A stretch of DNA of 64,000 nucleotides from CAVTBT01 sp963733065. GTDB lineage: Bacteria; Actinomycetota; Thermoleophilia; Gaiellales; Gaiellaceae. This document shows positions 18,445 through 26,106 of this stretch, piece by piece. The stretch is from NCBI GenBank assembly GCA_963733065.1, contig CAVTBT010000007.1, positions 62,001 through 126,000 on the forward strand, in the 5' to 3' direction. Within the stretch, counting starts at the first letter, position 1. Each line of letters begins with the position of its first letter. The position numbers and the translations under genes were made by a program. Below the pieces are notes generated by a model. That model ran no database searches. It was not told the DNA's origin and worked only from the letters and a program-made list of their open reading frames with translations.

Positions 18445-19554
18445 GTGCTCGAGCGGGCCTGCGCGGCCGTCGCGGACGGGTTCGCGTTCGAGCGCGTCGG
18501 GATCGTCCGCTACATGGCCGAGACGTCGACGCTCGTCCCCTTCGCCGGACATGGGCTGACGTCGTCGGAGAGCGCTGCGCTGCCCGCTGCGCTCCCGATC
18601 GGGCGCTTCGGGGCGTTCCAGCGCGCGCTCGCGGCGGGCCGTGCCGTCTTCGTCCACGACCCGGCGAGCGAGGAAGCGCTGCCGCCGGACATCGCGACGG
18701 GCTTCGGGATCGGCTCCTTCGTGATCGTCCCGCTCGTCACCGACGGCCGCTGCCTGGGCTTCATGACCTGTGACGAGCGCGGCGAGGTCTTCACGCTGGA
18801 GCCCGCGGAGGTCGACCTGCTGACGACGTTCGGCACGCTCATCGCCGCCTTTCTCGAGAAGGCGATCGAGCACGGCGAGCTGCGGCGGCTGAACGAGCTC
18901 AAGAGCCAGTTCGCGGCGCTTGCGTCGCACGAGCTGCGCACGCCGGCGTCGGCGATCTACGGCGCCGTCCGCACGCTGGACGAGCGCGACGCCCAGCTCG
19001 ACGCCGCCCAGCGCCGGCAGCTCCGCCGCATGCTCACGCAACAGTCGAAGCGCCTGGTCGAGCTCGTCGAGAACCTCCTCGACCTGTCACGCCTGGAGGC
19101 CGACTCGATTCGCATCGCGCCCGCCCCGCTCGACGTGACGGAGCGGCTCGAGGCGATCGTCGACGCCGTCGTCGACGCCGACGCCGAGGTACGCGTCGAC
19201 GTTCCCGCCGGGCTCGAGGCGGTCGTCGATGGACAGGCGTTCGACCGGATCGTGTCCAACCTGCTCGCGAACGCCGTGCGTCACGGCGCGCCGCCGGTCG
19301 CCGTCTCGGCGGTGCGTGCGAACGGCGAGCTGCGGATCACGATCGAGGACCGAGGGCCGGGTGTCGCGGACGAGTTCGTCGGCAGCCTGTTCGAGCGCTT
19401 CACCCGCGGCACGACGCAGTCGAGCCAGGGCGCCGGCCTCGGCCTTTCGATCGCGCAGACGTATGCACGGGCGCACGGCGGCACGCTCACCTACGAGCGC
19501 GCCTCGCCGCAGGGAGCACGTTTCCGGCTCGTGCTCCCCGGCGGCGAGGGCTGA
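18445..19554 (+). CDS. GAF-domain sensor histidine kinase (start uncertain)
   Basis: Soluble hybrid sensor. A GAF domain (about residues 1-130, FERVGIVRYMAETSTLVPFAGHG...LGFMTCDERGEVFTLEPAEVDLL) is followed by HisKA with the phospho-acceptor His in FAALASHELRTPASAIYGAV, and HATPase_c with the N box SNLLANAVRHGAPPV, G1 DRGPGV and G2 GAGLGLSIAQ. There are no membrane segments. GTG at 18445 is the first canonical start, but typical N-terminal sequence (QLEALHALARALASGEF) continues in frame upstream to the TGA at 18352, so the true start is probably lost to an indel around 18330-18355. A TAGAAT at 18317 could be its promoter. No response regulator is adjacent. Confidence 0.8.
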   Translation: MLERACAAVADGFAFERVGIVRYMAETSTLVPFAGHGLTSSESAALPAALPIGRFGAFQRALAAGRAVFVHDPASEEALPPDIATGFGIGSFVIVPLVTDGRCLGFMTCDERGEVFTLEPAEVDLLTTFGTLIAAFLEKAIEHGELRRLNELKSQFAALASHELRTPASAIYGAVRTLDERDAQLDAAQRRQLRRMLTQQSKRLVELVENLLDLSRLEADSIRIAPAPLDVTERLEAIVDAVVDADAEVRVDVPAGLEAVVDGQAFDRIVSNLLANAVRHGAPPVAVSAVRANGELRITIEDRGPGVADEFVGSLFERFTRGTTQSSQGAGLGLSIAQTYARAHGGTLTYERASPQGARFRLVLPGGEG

Positions 19555-19588
19555 CCCCGACAGCGGGGCTGTTGCGGGCCGCAGACGG

Positions 19589-20740
19589 CTAGCGCGTCCA
19601 CATCACCGGCCTCGTCTCGCCCTGGTCGTTCAGGTCGCTGGTGCCGACGATCTGGCCGTGCTTGTTGATGTCGCTGGCCTGGCTGGCCGGGCCGCCAAGC
19701 GTGCCGAGGTCGGTCATCTTTCCGCGCTTCCAGTAGAAGGCGTGGTTCGTCGTGCTGCCGGCCCGGAGATTGCCGTACCCGACGACCTCTCCTCGGTTGC
19801 TGATGGCGGTTGCGGCCCCGGAGTCACCTCCGAGCGTGCCGAGGTCTCTCGTCGAGCCGTGCGACCAGAGGTACGGGTGGAGCTGGCCGGCGGCCGTCTG
19901 GCTCTGTCCGACGACGTGTCCGTGATCGTCGAGGTCGGCGACGCTCGTCATGGTCCCGCCCAGGGACGGGATGTCGGCGAGCCGTCCGCGCGCCCAGAAG
20001 AACGCACGCATCGACCCGGTGTGCTGTGACCCTGCGTCGCCGGCGACTTGTCCGCGATCGTTGATCAGCACGACGTTCGAGTTCGGATCGAGTCCGGTCG
20101 CGCCGAGATCCTTCATGCGGCCGTCGTCCCACAGGAAGGCGTGGATCTCGCCTGAGACGGTCGAGCTCATGCCGGCGATCTGTCCACGGTCGTTGATCGA
20201 CGTGGCCATGCTGAACGAGCCGCCGAGCGTGCCGAGGTCCTTCATCGCGCCGCGCCGCCAGAGGAACGCATGCTCTGCGCCCGAGGCGGTCGCGCTCTGG
20301 CCCACGACGTGACCGCGGTTGTTCAGAGCCCTCGCCTCACTGGTGCCGCCCCCAAGCGTTCCGAGGTCGGTCATCACGCCGCGGTGCCACAGGAAGGCAC
20401 GGTTCAAGAAGAAGAGCTCGGTCTGACTCGTCCCGGCGACCTGGCCTCGCTCGTTGAGGGCGCTCTTGCCGGGCGCAAAGGCCGATGGGCCGCCCAGCGT
20501 GCCGAGGGGCGTCATCACGCCGCGCTCCCACAGGAACAGCCCGAGTTCGAACTCGCCGGACGCCGTGGCTTCACCCCCCAAGACCTGTCCCCGGTCGTTG
20601 ATGGCGATCGCGCCGCCGAGGGGGCGGCCGAGCGATCCGAGGTCGGTGATCGTCCACTGTCTGTCGGCGGACGAGGCCGTTGCGGCGGTCAGCGCAAGCA
20701 GGATCGGCAGCGCCGCGACGACGAGTCGAAGCCGTCTCAT
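19589..20740 (-). CDS. Secreted HAF-repeat protein
   Basis: 383 aa with a 25-residue signal peptide (MRRLRLVVAALPILLALTAATASSA). The mature protein is made of about seven repeats of roughly 45-50 residues, each holding a block like GVMTDLGTLGGGTSEARALNNRGHVVGQSAT...HAFLW; variants include DLGATGLD and DIPSLGGT. This is the HAF (extracellular repeat) family, predicted to form a beta-propeller-like fold. No catalytic residues or sorting signal are visible, so it is likely released. Function unknown. It converges with the upstream histidine kinase gene. Confidence 0.85.
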   Translation of the reverse strand: MRRLRLVVAALPILLALTAATASSADRQWTITDLGSLGRPLGGAIAINDRGQVLGGEATASGEFELGLFLWERGVMTPLGTLGGPSAFAPGKSALNERGQVAGTSQTELFFLNRAFLWHRGVMTDLGTLGGGTSEARALNNRGHVVGQSATASGAEHAFLWRRGAMKDLGTLGGSFSMATSINDRGQIAGMSSTVSGEIHAFLWDDGRMKDLGATGLDPNSNVVLINDRGQVAGDAGSQHTGSMRAFFWARGRLADIPSLGGTMTSVADLDDHGHVVGQSQTAAGQLHPYLWSHGSTRDLGTLGGDSGAATAISNRGEVVGYGNLRAGSTTNHAFYWKRGKMTDLGTLGGPASQASDINKHGQIVGTSDLNDQGETRPVMWTR

Positions 20741-20850
20741 GTCGGTCCTCCTCTCGTTCGGGATCCGAAGGCATGGTGGAACCGGCCGCTCACGGGCGAC
20801 TCACGCGACACTCATCTTCACGCGCGGCGACGGCTTGGCATAGTCCGGCG

Positions 20851-20935
20851 GTGCTCGACCACGTCACGATCCGCCGCCCCCCGGGAGGCCTCGAAGCGGT
20901 CTACGAGATGGTGCTCGCGCCGATCGGGATCGGTC
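20851..20935 (+). pseudogene. N-terminal remnant of a VOC (glyoxalase-like) gene
   Basis: GTG CTC GAC CAC GTC ACG ATC CGC encodes VLDHVTIR, the standard opening of VOC proteins. Downstream, reading one frame over, GAGGCCTCGAAGCGG encodes EASKR where intact relatives continue with FYE, and the original frame then resumes with VLAPIGIGPT. At least two small indels are therefore present, and the homology stops near 20936-20955, where an unrelated minus-strand gene ends. A TAGT-type -10 (20839-20844) still sits 6 nt before the GTG. The matching C-terminal remnant lies at 23613. Confidence 0.6.
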
Positions 20936-21595
20936 CTACACGTTCGGGAGCAGATCGCTCAGAATGTCATGCGAGGTTGTGCTGTAGCCTCGGACGTTCA
21001 TGCGGAGGATGCTTCGTGCGACGCTCTCTTCTTGCGTGAGGAGTTCCGCGGCCAGTTCGTCGATCACCGTTTCGTTTCCGCCGTAGAACTCGCCGTAGAG
21101 GTCCTGCAGGCGTCCGGGCGGCGTCGTCGCAGACCGCCGACCCGGGATGAATGCGTCCTGGAAATTGCGTCGGTACGCGCGGCTCAGCGTGGCGTTGACG
21201 TAGCCGGTTACCTCCTCCCATGCGTCGACCGCCGCGGGGCCAAAGTAGGCGTCAAGCCTCGCCCGAATCTCGAGGGCTGCGACCGACCACTCGTTCAGGG
21301 AGGCGGCGTTCGCGGAGGCTGAGGGGCGGGTGCTCGCAGACGCGTAGGTAAAGGCTTGCGCATCCAGTACAGCGCGACCAGTGGCCGTAGCCATCTCGGC
21401 AACGAGTGCCGCCTTGAGTTCGCCCGCTTTCTGACGGTCGTCCCACTGGCGCGTGATGGCGGGAATCAGCCACGAGCTCAACCCGATCCCGACGACCGCG
21501 ATGACAAGTGATCTGGGGATCGAGCGGCGAACGAGGTTAAGAAGCCGCGCGATTGGCCTCGTCGGCGCCGCAGGCGCTGGCAGGACTGTGTCCAC
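20936..21595 (-). CDS. Hypothetical membrane-anchored protein
   Basis: 219 aa. Residues 25-45 (IPRSLVIAVVGIGLSSWLIPAI) form one transmembrane segment after a short cytoplasmic Pro/Arg head; the remainder is a helical domain rich in Ala/Glu (GELKAALVAEMATATGRAVLDAQAFTY; SLNEWSVAALEIRARLDAYF) with no motif I recognise. Codon use is less GC-biased than in the flanking genes (many AAG, ATT, GTT and TCG/AGT mixes). It begins the accessory patch that separates the two VOC remnants. Function unknown. Confidence 0.6.
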   Translation of the reverse strand: MDTVLPAPAAPTRPIARLLNLVRRSIPRSLVIAVVGIGLSSWLIPAITRQWDDRQKAGELKAALVAEMATATGRAVLDAQAFTYASASTRPSASANAASLNEWSVAALEIRARLDAYFGPAAVDAWEEVTGYVNATLSRAYRRNFQDAFIPGRRSATTPPGRLQDLYGEFYGGNETVIDELAAELLTQEESVARSILRMNVRGYSTTSHDILSDLLPNV

Positions 21596-21947
21596 CGTCT
21601 GTGACCCCTAGCAGTTCCCGAGCGTCATGGCTGCTGCTCTGTCCGAATGCGGATGGCGCATGGCTCGACGCTAAGGCGGCGGGCCTTCCCCGTCGTTCAT
21701 CCGGCCGACACAGCGAGCGTCAAGGACGCGACACAAACCCTCGGCTGTGCGCTCACGCTCATCCTCGGACGACCACCGTAAGCGCCGACCCGAGGCCTCA
21801 CGTCACGTTGTGGCAGGCCCAGCTGGCCGCTGCCGGTTGGGCGGAACTCCCGGGACGTCGGCACGACGCGAACCGAGTACCGTGGGCCAGTAGGCTGCAC
21901 GCCATCCTGGTGCACAACCACAACGACCGTCGGTTCCGGCAGGTGGC
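21596..21947. other. Intergenic stretch, no supported gene
   Basis: About 350 bp between a leftward and a rightward gene. An open frame crosses it on the plus strand, but it has no ribosome site, no recognisable domain and ends inside the next start, so I do not call it. Base composition is visibly less GC-rich than in the surrounding genes; promoters for both neighbours presumably lie here. Confidence 0.5.
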
Positions 21948-22802
21948 TTGAGCTTCCCACTTCCGCAGGGTCGCGGAACGGTCGTCGCAAGCGCGCCCGG
22001 AAATGGGCTCGGGAACTGGGCCGGCGCACCCGGCGCCGCGTTCGGCTCGGAGGGAACCTGGGTGCTCGCGTACCGCGTACGCGAAGGCGTCACGCCGGAG
22101 AGCGGCGCCTCGACTGTGGTCGCCGTTTCCGACGACGGGGAGGCGTTCACGATCGTCGCGACGCTCGACAAGTCCCGCTTCGACGCGATGTCGATGGAAC
22201 GTCCGTCGGTCGTCCAACTCGATGACGGTCGATGGCGGCTCTACACGTGCTGCGCCACGAAGGACAGCAAGCATTGGTGGATCGACGCGCTGGACGCCGA
22301 CGAGCCCGCCGGCTTCACGTCCGCCGTAGCGCGGACGGTCTTCCCCGGCGACGACCGTGCCGCAGTGAAGGATCCGATCGTGCGACGGAGCGGCTCCTCG
22401 TGGGAAGCGTGGATCTGCTGCCACCCCCTCGACGTGCCGGACGAGGAGGACCGGATGACCACCATGTACGCGACGAGCGACGACGGGCTCGAGTGGAAAT
22501 GGCAGGGCACGGTGTTCGGTCCGCAGCCGGCAACGTGGTACGCGCGTGGTGCACGGCTCACCGCCATCCTTCCCGACGGCCGCGCAGCGTTCGATGGGCG
22601 CGCGACCAAGGAGGAGAACTGGTTCGAGCGCACCGGTCTCGCGCGGCGCGCGAACAACGCGTACGAGCCAGCAAGCGACGCGCCCGTTTCGCACGTGCGT
22701 TACCTCGAAGTCGTTCCGCTGCCCACTGGCGGGTTCCGGCTCTTCTACGAGTCGCCGAAGCCGGACGCAAGTCACGACCTCCTGACCGAACTGGTCGCGT
22801 AG
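21948..22802 (+). CDS. Beta-propeller glycosidase-like protein (GH43/GH32 fold class)
   Basis: 284 aa from TTG. The repeated blade pattern is plain: TWVLAYRVREG, STVVAVSDDGEAFTIVATL, RPSVVQLDDGRWRLYTCCATK, DPIVRRSGSSWEAWICCHPL, MYATSDDGLEWKWQGTVFGP, YLEVVPLPTGGFRLFYES. Such D-x-G and W-RLY blades are typical of five-bladed propeller proteins related to GH32/43/130 enzymes. DPIVRRSGSSWEAW offers a candidate acidic residue, but the three catalytic acids of GH43 cannot be assigned. No signal peptide. It may act on an oligosaccharide in the cytosol, or be a non-catalytic propeller. Part of the accessory patch. Confidence 0.6.
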   Translation: MSFPLPQGRGTVVASAPGNGLGNWAGAPGAAFGSEGTWVLAYRVREGVTPESGASTVVAVSDDGEAFTIVATLDKSRFDAMSMERPSVVQLDDGRWRLYTCCATKDSKHWWIDALDADEPAGFTSAVARTVFPGDDRAAVKDPIVRRSGSSWEAWICCHPLDVPDEEDRMTTMYATSDDGLEWKWQGTVFGPQPATWYARGARLTAILPDGRAAFDGRATKEENWFERTGLARRANNAYEPASDAPVSHVRYLEVVPLPTGGFRLFYESPKPDASHDLLTELVA

Positions 22803-22846
22803 ATGGAACGCGGCGTCACGCCGCAACCTGCACCGGCTCGACCGCG

Positions 22847-22852
22847 TTAACT
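22847..22852 (+). promoter_or_regulatory. -10-like TTAACT, likely leaderless promoter
   Basis: TTAACT lies 8 nt before the ATG at 22861; no ribosome-binding site intervenes. Confidence 0.4.
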
Positions 22853-22860
22853 CGGGGCCA

Positions 22861-23592
22861 ATGATCGACCACGTCACCATCCGCGTCCCCGATCTCGACG
22901 CGGGCGGCCGCTTCTACACGCAGGCGCTCGAGCTGCTCGACTTCTCCGACCTCCGGACGGAGGGCGACTACGGCTTCGAATGGGACGACTTCTCGATCGC
23001 GCCAGCCAGCCCCGAGCGGCCCGCCACGCGACGGCTGCACATCGCCTTTCAAGCATCCACGCGCGCGCAGGTCGACGCCTGGTGGCAGGCCATGACCGAA
23101 GCCGGCTTCCGCGACGATGGCGCGCCCGGTCCGCGCCCGCAGTACTCGCCCGACTACTACGGCGCCTTCGTCATCGACCCAGCTGGCAACAGCGCCGAAG
23201 CCGTCCACCACGGCCCACCCCGGCACAGCGGCGTGCTCGACCACCTGTGGCTGCGCGTCACAGACCTCGCCGCCTGCACCCGCTTCTATGAAGCGCTCGT
23301 GCCCATCGTCGGACACCAAACGAAGACGCGTCCAGACCGCACCACAATCCACGGCGACGGCGCCACCTTCTCCCTCGTCGAGGGCGAACCGACCGTAAAC
23401 GTCCACCTCGCCTTCGCCGCCCCCGATCAAGCCACCGTCAATGCCTTCCACCAAGCCGGGGTCAACGCCGGCTACACCTCGCTCGGCCCCCCGGGGGAGC
23501 GGCCCGAGTACCACCCCGGTTACTACGGCGCCTACCTCGCCGACCCCGCGGGCAACAACATCGAAGCGGTCTTCCACGACCGCGCCGTATGA
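22861..23592 (+). CDS. Two-domain VOC (glyoxalase/bleomycin-resistance superfamily) protein
   Basis: 243 aa made of two VOC modules. Module 1 (residues 1-118) opens MIDHVTIRVPDLDAGGRFY and closes YSPDYYGAFVIDPAGNSAEAVHH; module 2 (about 125-240) opens VLDHLWLRVTDLAACTRFYEAL and closes YHPGYYGAYLADPAGNNIEAVFHD. The four potential metal ligands (His/His/Tyr/Glu positions) are present in the usual places. The family covers glyoxalases, fosfomycin-resistance proteins and dioxygenases, so the reaction is unknown. It directly abuts the C-terminal remnant of another VOC gene, which suggests local VOC duplication and loss. Confidence 0.8.
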   Translation: MIDHVTIRVPDLDAGGRFYTQALELLDFSDLRTEGDYGFEWDDFSIAPASPERPATRRLHIAFQASTRAQVDAWWQAMTEAGFRDDGAPGPRPQYSPDYYGAFVIDPAGNSAEAVHHGPPRHSGVLDHLWLRVTDLAACTRFYEALVPIVGHQTKTRPDRTTIHGDGATFSLVEGEPTVNVHLAFAAPDQATVNAFHQAGVNAGYTSLGPPGERPEYHPGYYGAYLADPAGNNIEAVFHDRAV

Positions 23593-23612
23593 GAATCAAT
23601 GTTCGACGTCAA

Positions 23613-23660
23613 CTAGACGGCAACAACGTCGAGGTCGTGAACCACAACCGCGACGCCTAG
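23613..23660 (+). pseudogene. C-terminal remnant of a VOC gene
   Basis: Sixteen codons encode LDGNNVEVVNHNRDA followed by TAG, the near-universal ending of single-domain VOC proteins (xDPDGNNVEAVxH). There is no start or upstream coding sequence in this frame. With the N-terminal remnant at 20851 in the same orientation, it brackets about 2.7 kb and suggests one gene was split by insertion. Confidence 0.55.
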
Positions 23661-25307
23661 CTAGGTCGTCGCCTCCGCCGGCGCGCGCGGCAGGTCGACG
23701 ACGAACGTCGCGCCGGCGCCCGGCTCGGAGCGCACGTCCAGCCGGCCGCCCATGCGGTGCACGAGCTCCCGCGAGATGTAGAGGCCGAGCCCGGTGCCGC
23801 TCGGGCCGTGGGTGACGTGCGGGTCGCTGCGGAAGAACTTCTCGAAGATCCGCTCGAGGTCGGCGGGATGGATCCCGGGCCCGGAGTCGGCGACCGAGAT
23901 GCGGATCACCGGATCGGCGTCCTCGACGCGGACGATGACCGTGGCGTCGCCGCCGTACTTGGCCGCGTTGTCGAGCAGGTTGACGAGCACCTGCTGCAGC
24001 CGGCTCGAGTCGGCCGCCGCCTGGGGCGCTTCGGCCGGGAGGTCGAGGGCGATCGAGGCGTCCTCGCGATGGCGCATCGCCTCGGCGGTGGCGCGCACGA
24101 GCTCGCCGACGTCGACCAGGGCCGGCTCGATCGTGACGTCGCCGCGGTCGAGGCGGCTCGCAAGCAGCACCTCCTCCGTGATCCTGCTCAGCCTGGCTGA
24201 CTGCGACGCGATCATTTCGAGCAGCCGCCGTCCCTGTTCCGACGCGGGGTCGATGTCCGGCCGCAGCAGCGTCTGCGCGGCGCCGTAGACAGCGGCCATC
24301 GGCGTTCTCAGCTCGTGCGAGATCGTGGCCACGAGGTCGCTCTTGGCCTCCTCGAGCCGGCGCTCGCCGGTCTGGTCGCGGAAGGCGTAGACGATGCCGT
24401 CGGCGCTGCGGACGGCGACGAACGAGAGCCAGAGCTCCCTATCGCCGACGGTCAACGGCAACGTGACCGACCGCGCCGCGTCGCCCCGCTCGGCGATCGG
24501 GATCCGGTCGCTCAGGGCGGGCCATTCCGGCAGGAGCTCATCGATCCGGCGGCCTGCGGTCTGCTCCTCCGTCAGGCCGGTGGAGAGCTCGGCCGCCCGG
24601 TTCCAGAGCCGCACGACGCCGTCGGTGTCGACGAAGACGATGCCGTCGCCCACGGCCTCCAGGACCTGCGCCGCCTGCTCGCGCTCGGCGGCGACGGCCA
24701 GCGCGGCCGCCTCCGCGGCTTCGAGTCGCAGGCGTTCCCGCTGCAGGCGAGCGTTGCGCACGGCCGCGGCCATCTGCATTACGAGCCCCTCGACGACCTC
24801 GAGCTGCTCGGGCGTGTACGCGCCGGCGTCGCTCATCACCTGGACGACCCCGACGACCCGGCCCTCGTGGGCAACCGGCACCATCATCGCTGCGGTCGTG
24901 CCGGACGGCCCGGACTCGGGCAGCTTGCGCACCGTGCCCTCGCTGTCGACGTTGTAGTACGTGCCCTCGGGCTCCTGCACGCGCTCCACGACGTCGTTGA
25001 AGAGCAGCGGCTCGCCGGTGACGATGACGCGGCTCTGCATGCCGCCGCCCTGGGTGTTGAGCGGCAGCGGCGGGAGGCTGGCCGCATCGAGCCGGTTGCC
25101 TTCGACCCAGGCGTAGTCGCAGCGGATGAGGCCGTCCGACTCGTCGTAGGACGACACGACGACCCCGTCGTGCGGGACCGCACCGGCGAGCAGCTCGTGG
25201 AAGCGGTCGTAGACGACGTCCGGTTCGAGCGTCTCGCCGAGCTGCCGAGCGGCGCTGAGCAGGAGCTCCGCGACGGCGGCCTTCCGCTCCAGCTCGCGCT
25301 CCCCCAC
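23661..25307 (-). CDS. GAF-PAS sensor histidine kinase
   Basis: 548 aa, soluble. Residues 15-185 form a GAF domain (LLLSAARQLGETLEPDVVYDRFHELL...VGVVQVMSDAGAYTPEQLEVVEGL). Residues 185-215 are a coiled coil, 215-330 a PAS fold (VLEAVGDGIVFVDTDGVVRLWNRAAELSTGLTEEQ), 340-400 HisKA with LVATISHELRTPMAAVYGAAQ, and 430-545 HATPase_c with VNLLDNAAKYGGD, DSGPGI, and GPSGTGLGLYISRELV. It senses a soluble cue and autophosphorylates; no cognate response regulator is encoded nearby, so it is an orphan. The GTG start is preceded by TACCGT at 6 nt, fitting a leaderless mRNA. Confidence 0.9.
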   Translation of the reverse strand: MGERELERKAAVAELLLSAARQLGETLEPDVVYDRFHELLAGAVPHDGVVVSSYDESDGLIRCDYAWVEGNRLDAASLPPLPLNTQGGGMQSRVIVTGEPLLFNDVVERVQEPEGTYYNVDSEGTVRKLPESGPSGTTAAMMVPVAHEGRVVGVVQVMSDAGAYTPEQLEVVEGLVMQMAAAVRNARLQRERLRLEAAEAAALAVAAEREQAAQVLEAVGDGIVFVDTDGVVRLWNRAAELSTGLTEEQTAGRRIDELLPEWPALSDRIPIAERGDAARSVTLPLTVGDRELWLSFVAVRSADGIVYAFRDQTGERRLEEAKSDLVATISHELRTPMAAVYGAAQTLLRPDIDPASEQGRRLLEMIASQSARLSRITEEVLLASRLDRGDVTIEPALVDVGELVRATAEAMRHREDASIALDLPAEAPQAAADSSRLQQVLVNLLDNAAKYGGDATVIVRVEDADPVIRISVADSGPGIHPADLERIFEKFFRSDPHVTHGPSGTGLGLYISRELVHRMGGRLDVRSEPGAGATFVVDLPRAPAEATT

Positions 25308-25313
25308 GGGCGG

Positions 25314-25319
25314 ACGGTA
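25314..25319 (-). promoter_or_regulatory. -10 box TACCGT, likely leaderless promoter
   Basis: Read on the minus strand, TACCGT is followed after 6 nt by the GTG start of the GAF-PAS kinase. Confidence 0.45.
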
Positions 25320-25466
25320 GCGCGGGCCGCCGCGGACGGCTACACGCTGTCGAGTCGGCCCGTTGCGCTCCGTCGGCCGAGTAGCTTGACGTTAAGCAAC
25401 GGTTGCGGTTCGTTTGCGCTTCCTGGAACGAACCGCAACTCCCACCGGATCGCACGTCTTACTGGC

Positions 25467-25922
25467 ATGGGCGCAGTGCAGGCTCGGCGCGAGACGGCCA
25501 CCCAACCGTTCCGGGAGTTCGACTTCTGGCTCGGTGAGTGGGATCTCGCCTGGGGCGACGGCCAGCGCGCGACGAACTCGGTCTACATGGACTTCGACGG
25601 GCACGTCATCGTCGAGAACTTCGACGGGCGTCCGTCGCTGGCGCTCCAGGGCATGTCCGTGTCGTCCTTCGACGTCGACGCGGGCTGCTGGCGGCAGACG
25701 TGGGTCGACAACCGCGGCAGCCACCTCGACTTCAAGGGCGAGTTCCGCGACGGCCAGATGGACCTGCGCACCGAGCGCGAGGTCGACGGCCGGCCGGCGC
25801 TGCTGCGGATGCGCTGGTTCGACATCAGCCCGCAGTCGCTGACGTGGGCGTGGGAGCGGTCGTTCGACAGCGGCCGCACCTGGGAGTCGCTCTGGCGGCT
25901 CGCGTACGTCCGCGTCGTCTAG
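25467..25922 (+). CDS. DUF1579-like small protein
   Basis: 151 aa. PFREFDFWLGEWDLAWGDGQRATNSVYMDFDGHVIVENFDG is the hallmark FWxGxW opening of DUF1579-type lipocalin-like proteins, followed by strands LALQGMSVSSFDVDAGCWRQTWVDNRGSHLDFKGEF and ESLWRLAYVR. The family is predicted to be a small beta-barrel with no established activity. The ATG at 25467 gives the conserved length; no clear ribosome site. It is divergent from the GAF-PAS kinase, and a palindromic repeat element follows it. Confidence 0.65.
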   Translation: MGAVQARRETATQPFREFDFWLGEWDLAWGDGQRATNSVYMDFDGHVIVENFDGRPSLALQGMSVSSFDVDAGCWRQTWVDNRGSHLDFKGEFRDGQMDLRTEREVDGRPALLRMRWFDISPQSLTWAWERSFDSGRTWESLWRLAYVRVV

Positions 25923-25953
25923 CGCGGTTCTCGTTCGAGTCTCGGGCCGGAAG

Positions 25954-25996
25954 CGTTGCGGCGTGCGAACGGGGACAGTCCCCGTTCGCTGGACGC
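25954..25996. repeat. Dispersed GGGGACAGTCCCC palindrome, copy 1
   Basis: GCGAACGGGGAC (25965-25976), A, GTCCCCGTTCGC (25978-25989) is a perfect 12-bp-arm palindrome, preceded by CGTTGCG and followed by TGGACGC. An almost identical unit lies at 45320. Both are in gaps just after a stop codon. Likely a REP-like element. Confidence 0.7.
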
Positions 25997-26091
25997 ACCG
26001 CGCGGACATGTCTCGCCGCTGCCGCGGCGCCGCGAAAACGCCCGTTTGCAGGGCTCCTGGAAAGCTGGCTGGTGCCTTCCGGGGCCGGGCC

Positions 26092-26097
26092 TAGAAT
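26092..26097 (+). promoter_or_regulatory. -10 box TAGAAT, likely leaderless promoter of dnaE
   Basis: TAGAAT is 9 nt before the dnaE GTG, in the context CCTAGAATCGCT that also precedes the LuxR gene at 7215. No ribosome-binding site is present. Confidence 0.5.
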
Positions 26098-26106
26098 CGC
26101 TCTCCC

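Noticed and set aside
21553..21951. Possible 132-aa gene between the membrane protein and the beta-propeller gene
   Set aside because: No ribosome site, no recognisable domain, overlap with neighbouring starts, and residue composition of a chance frame.
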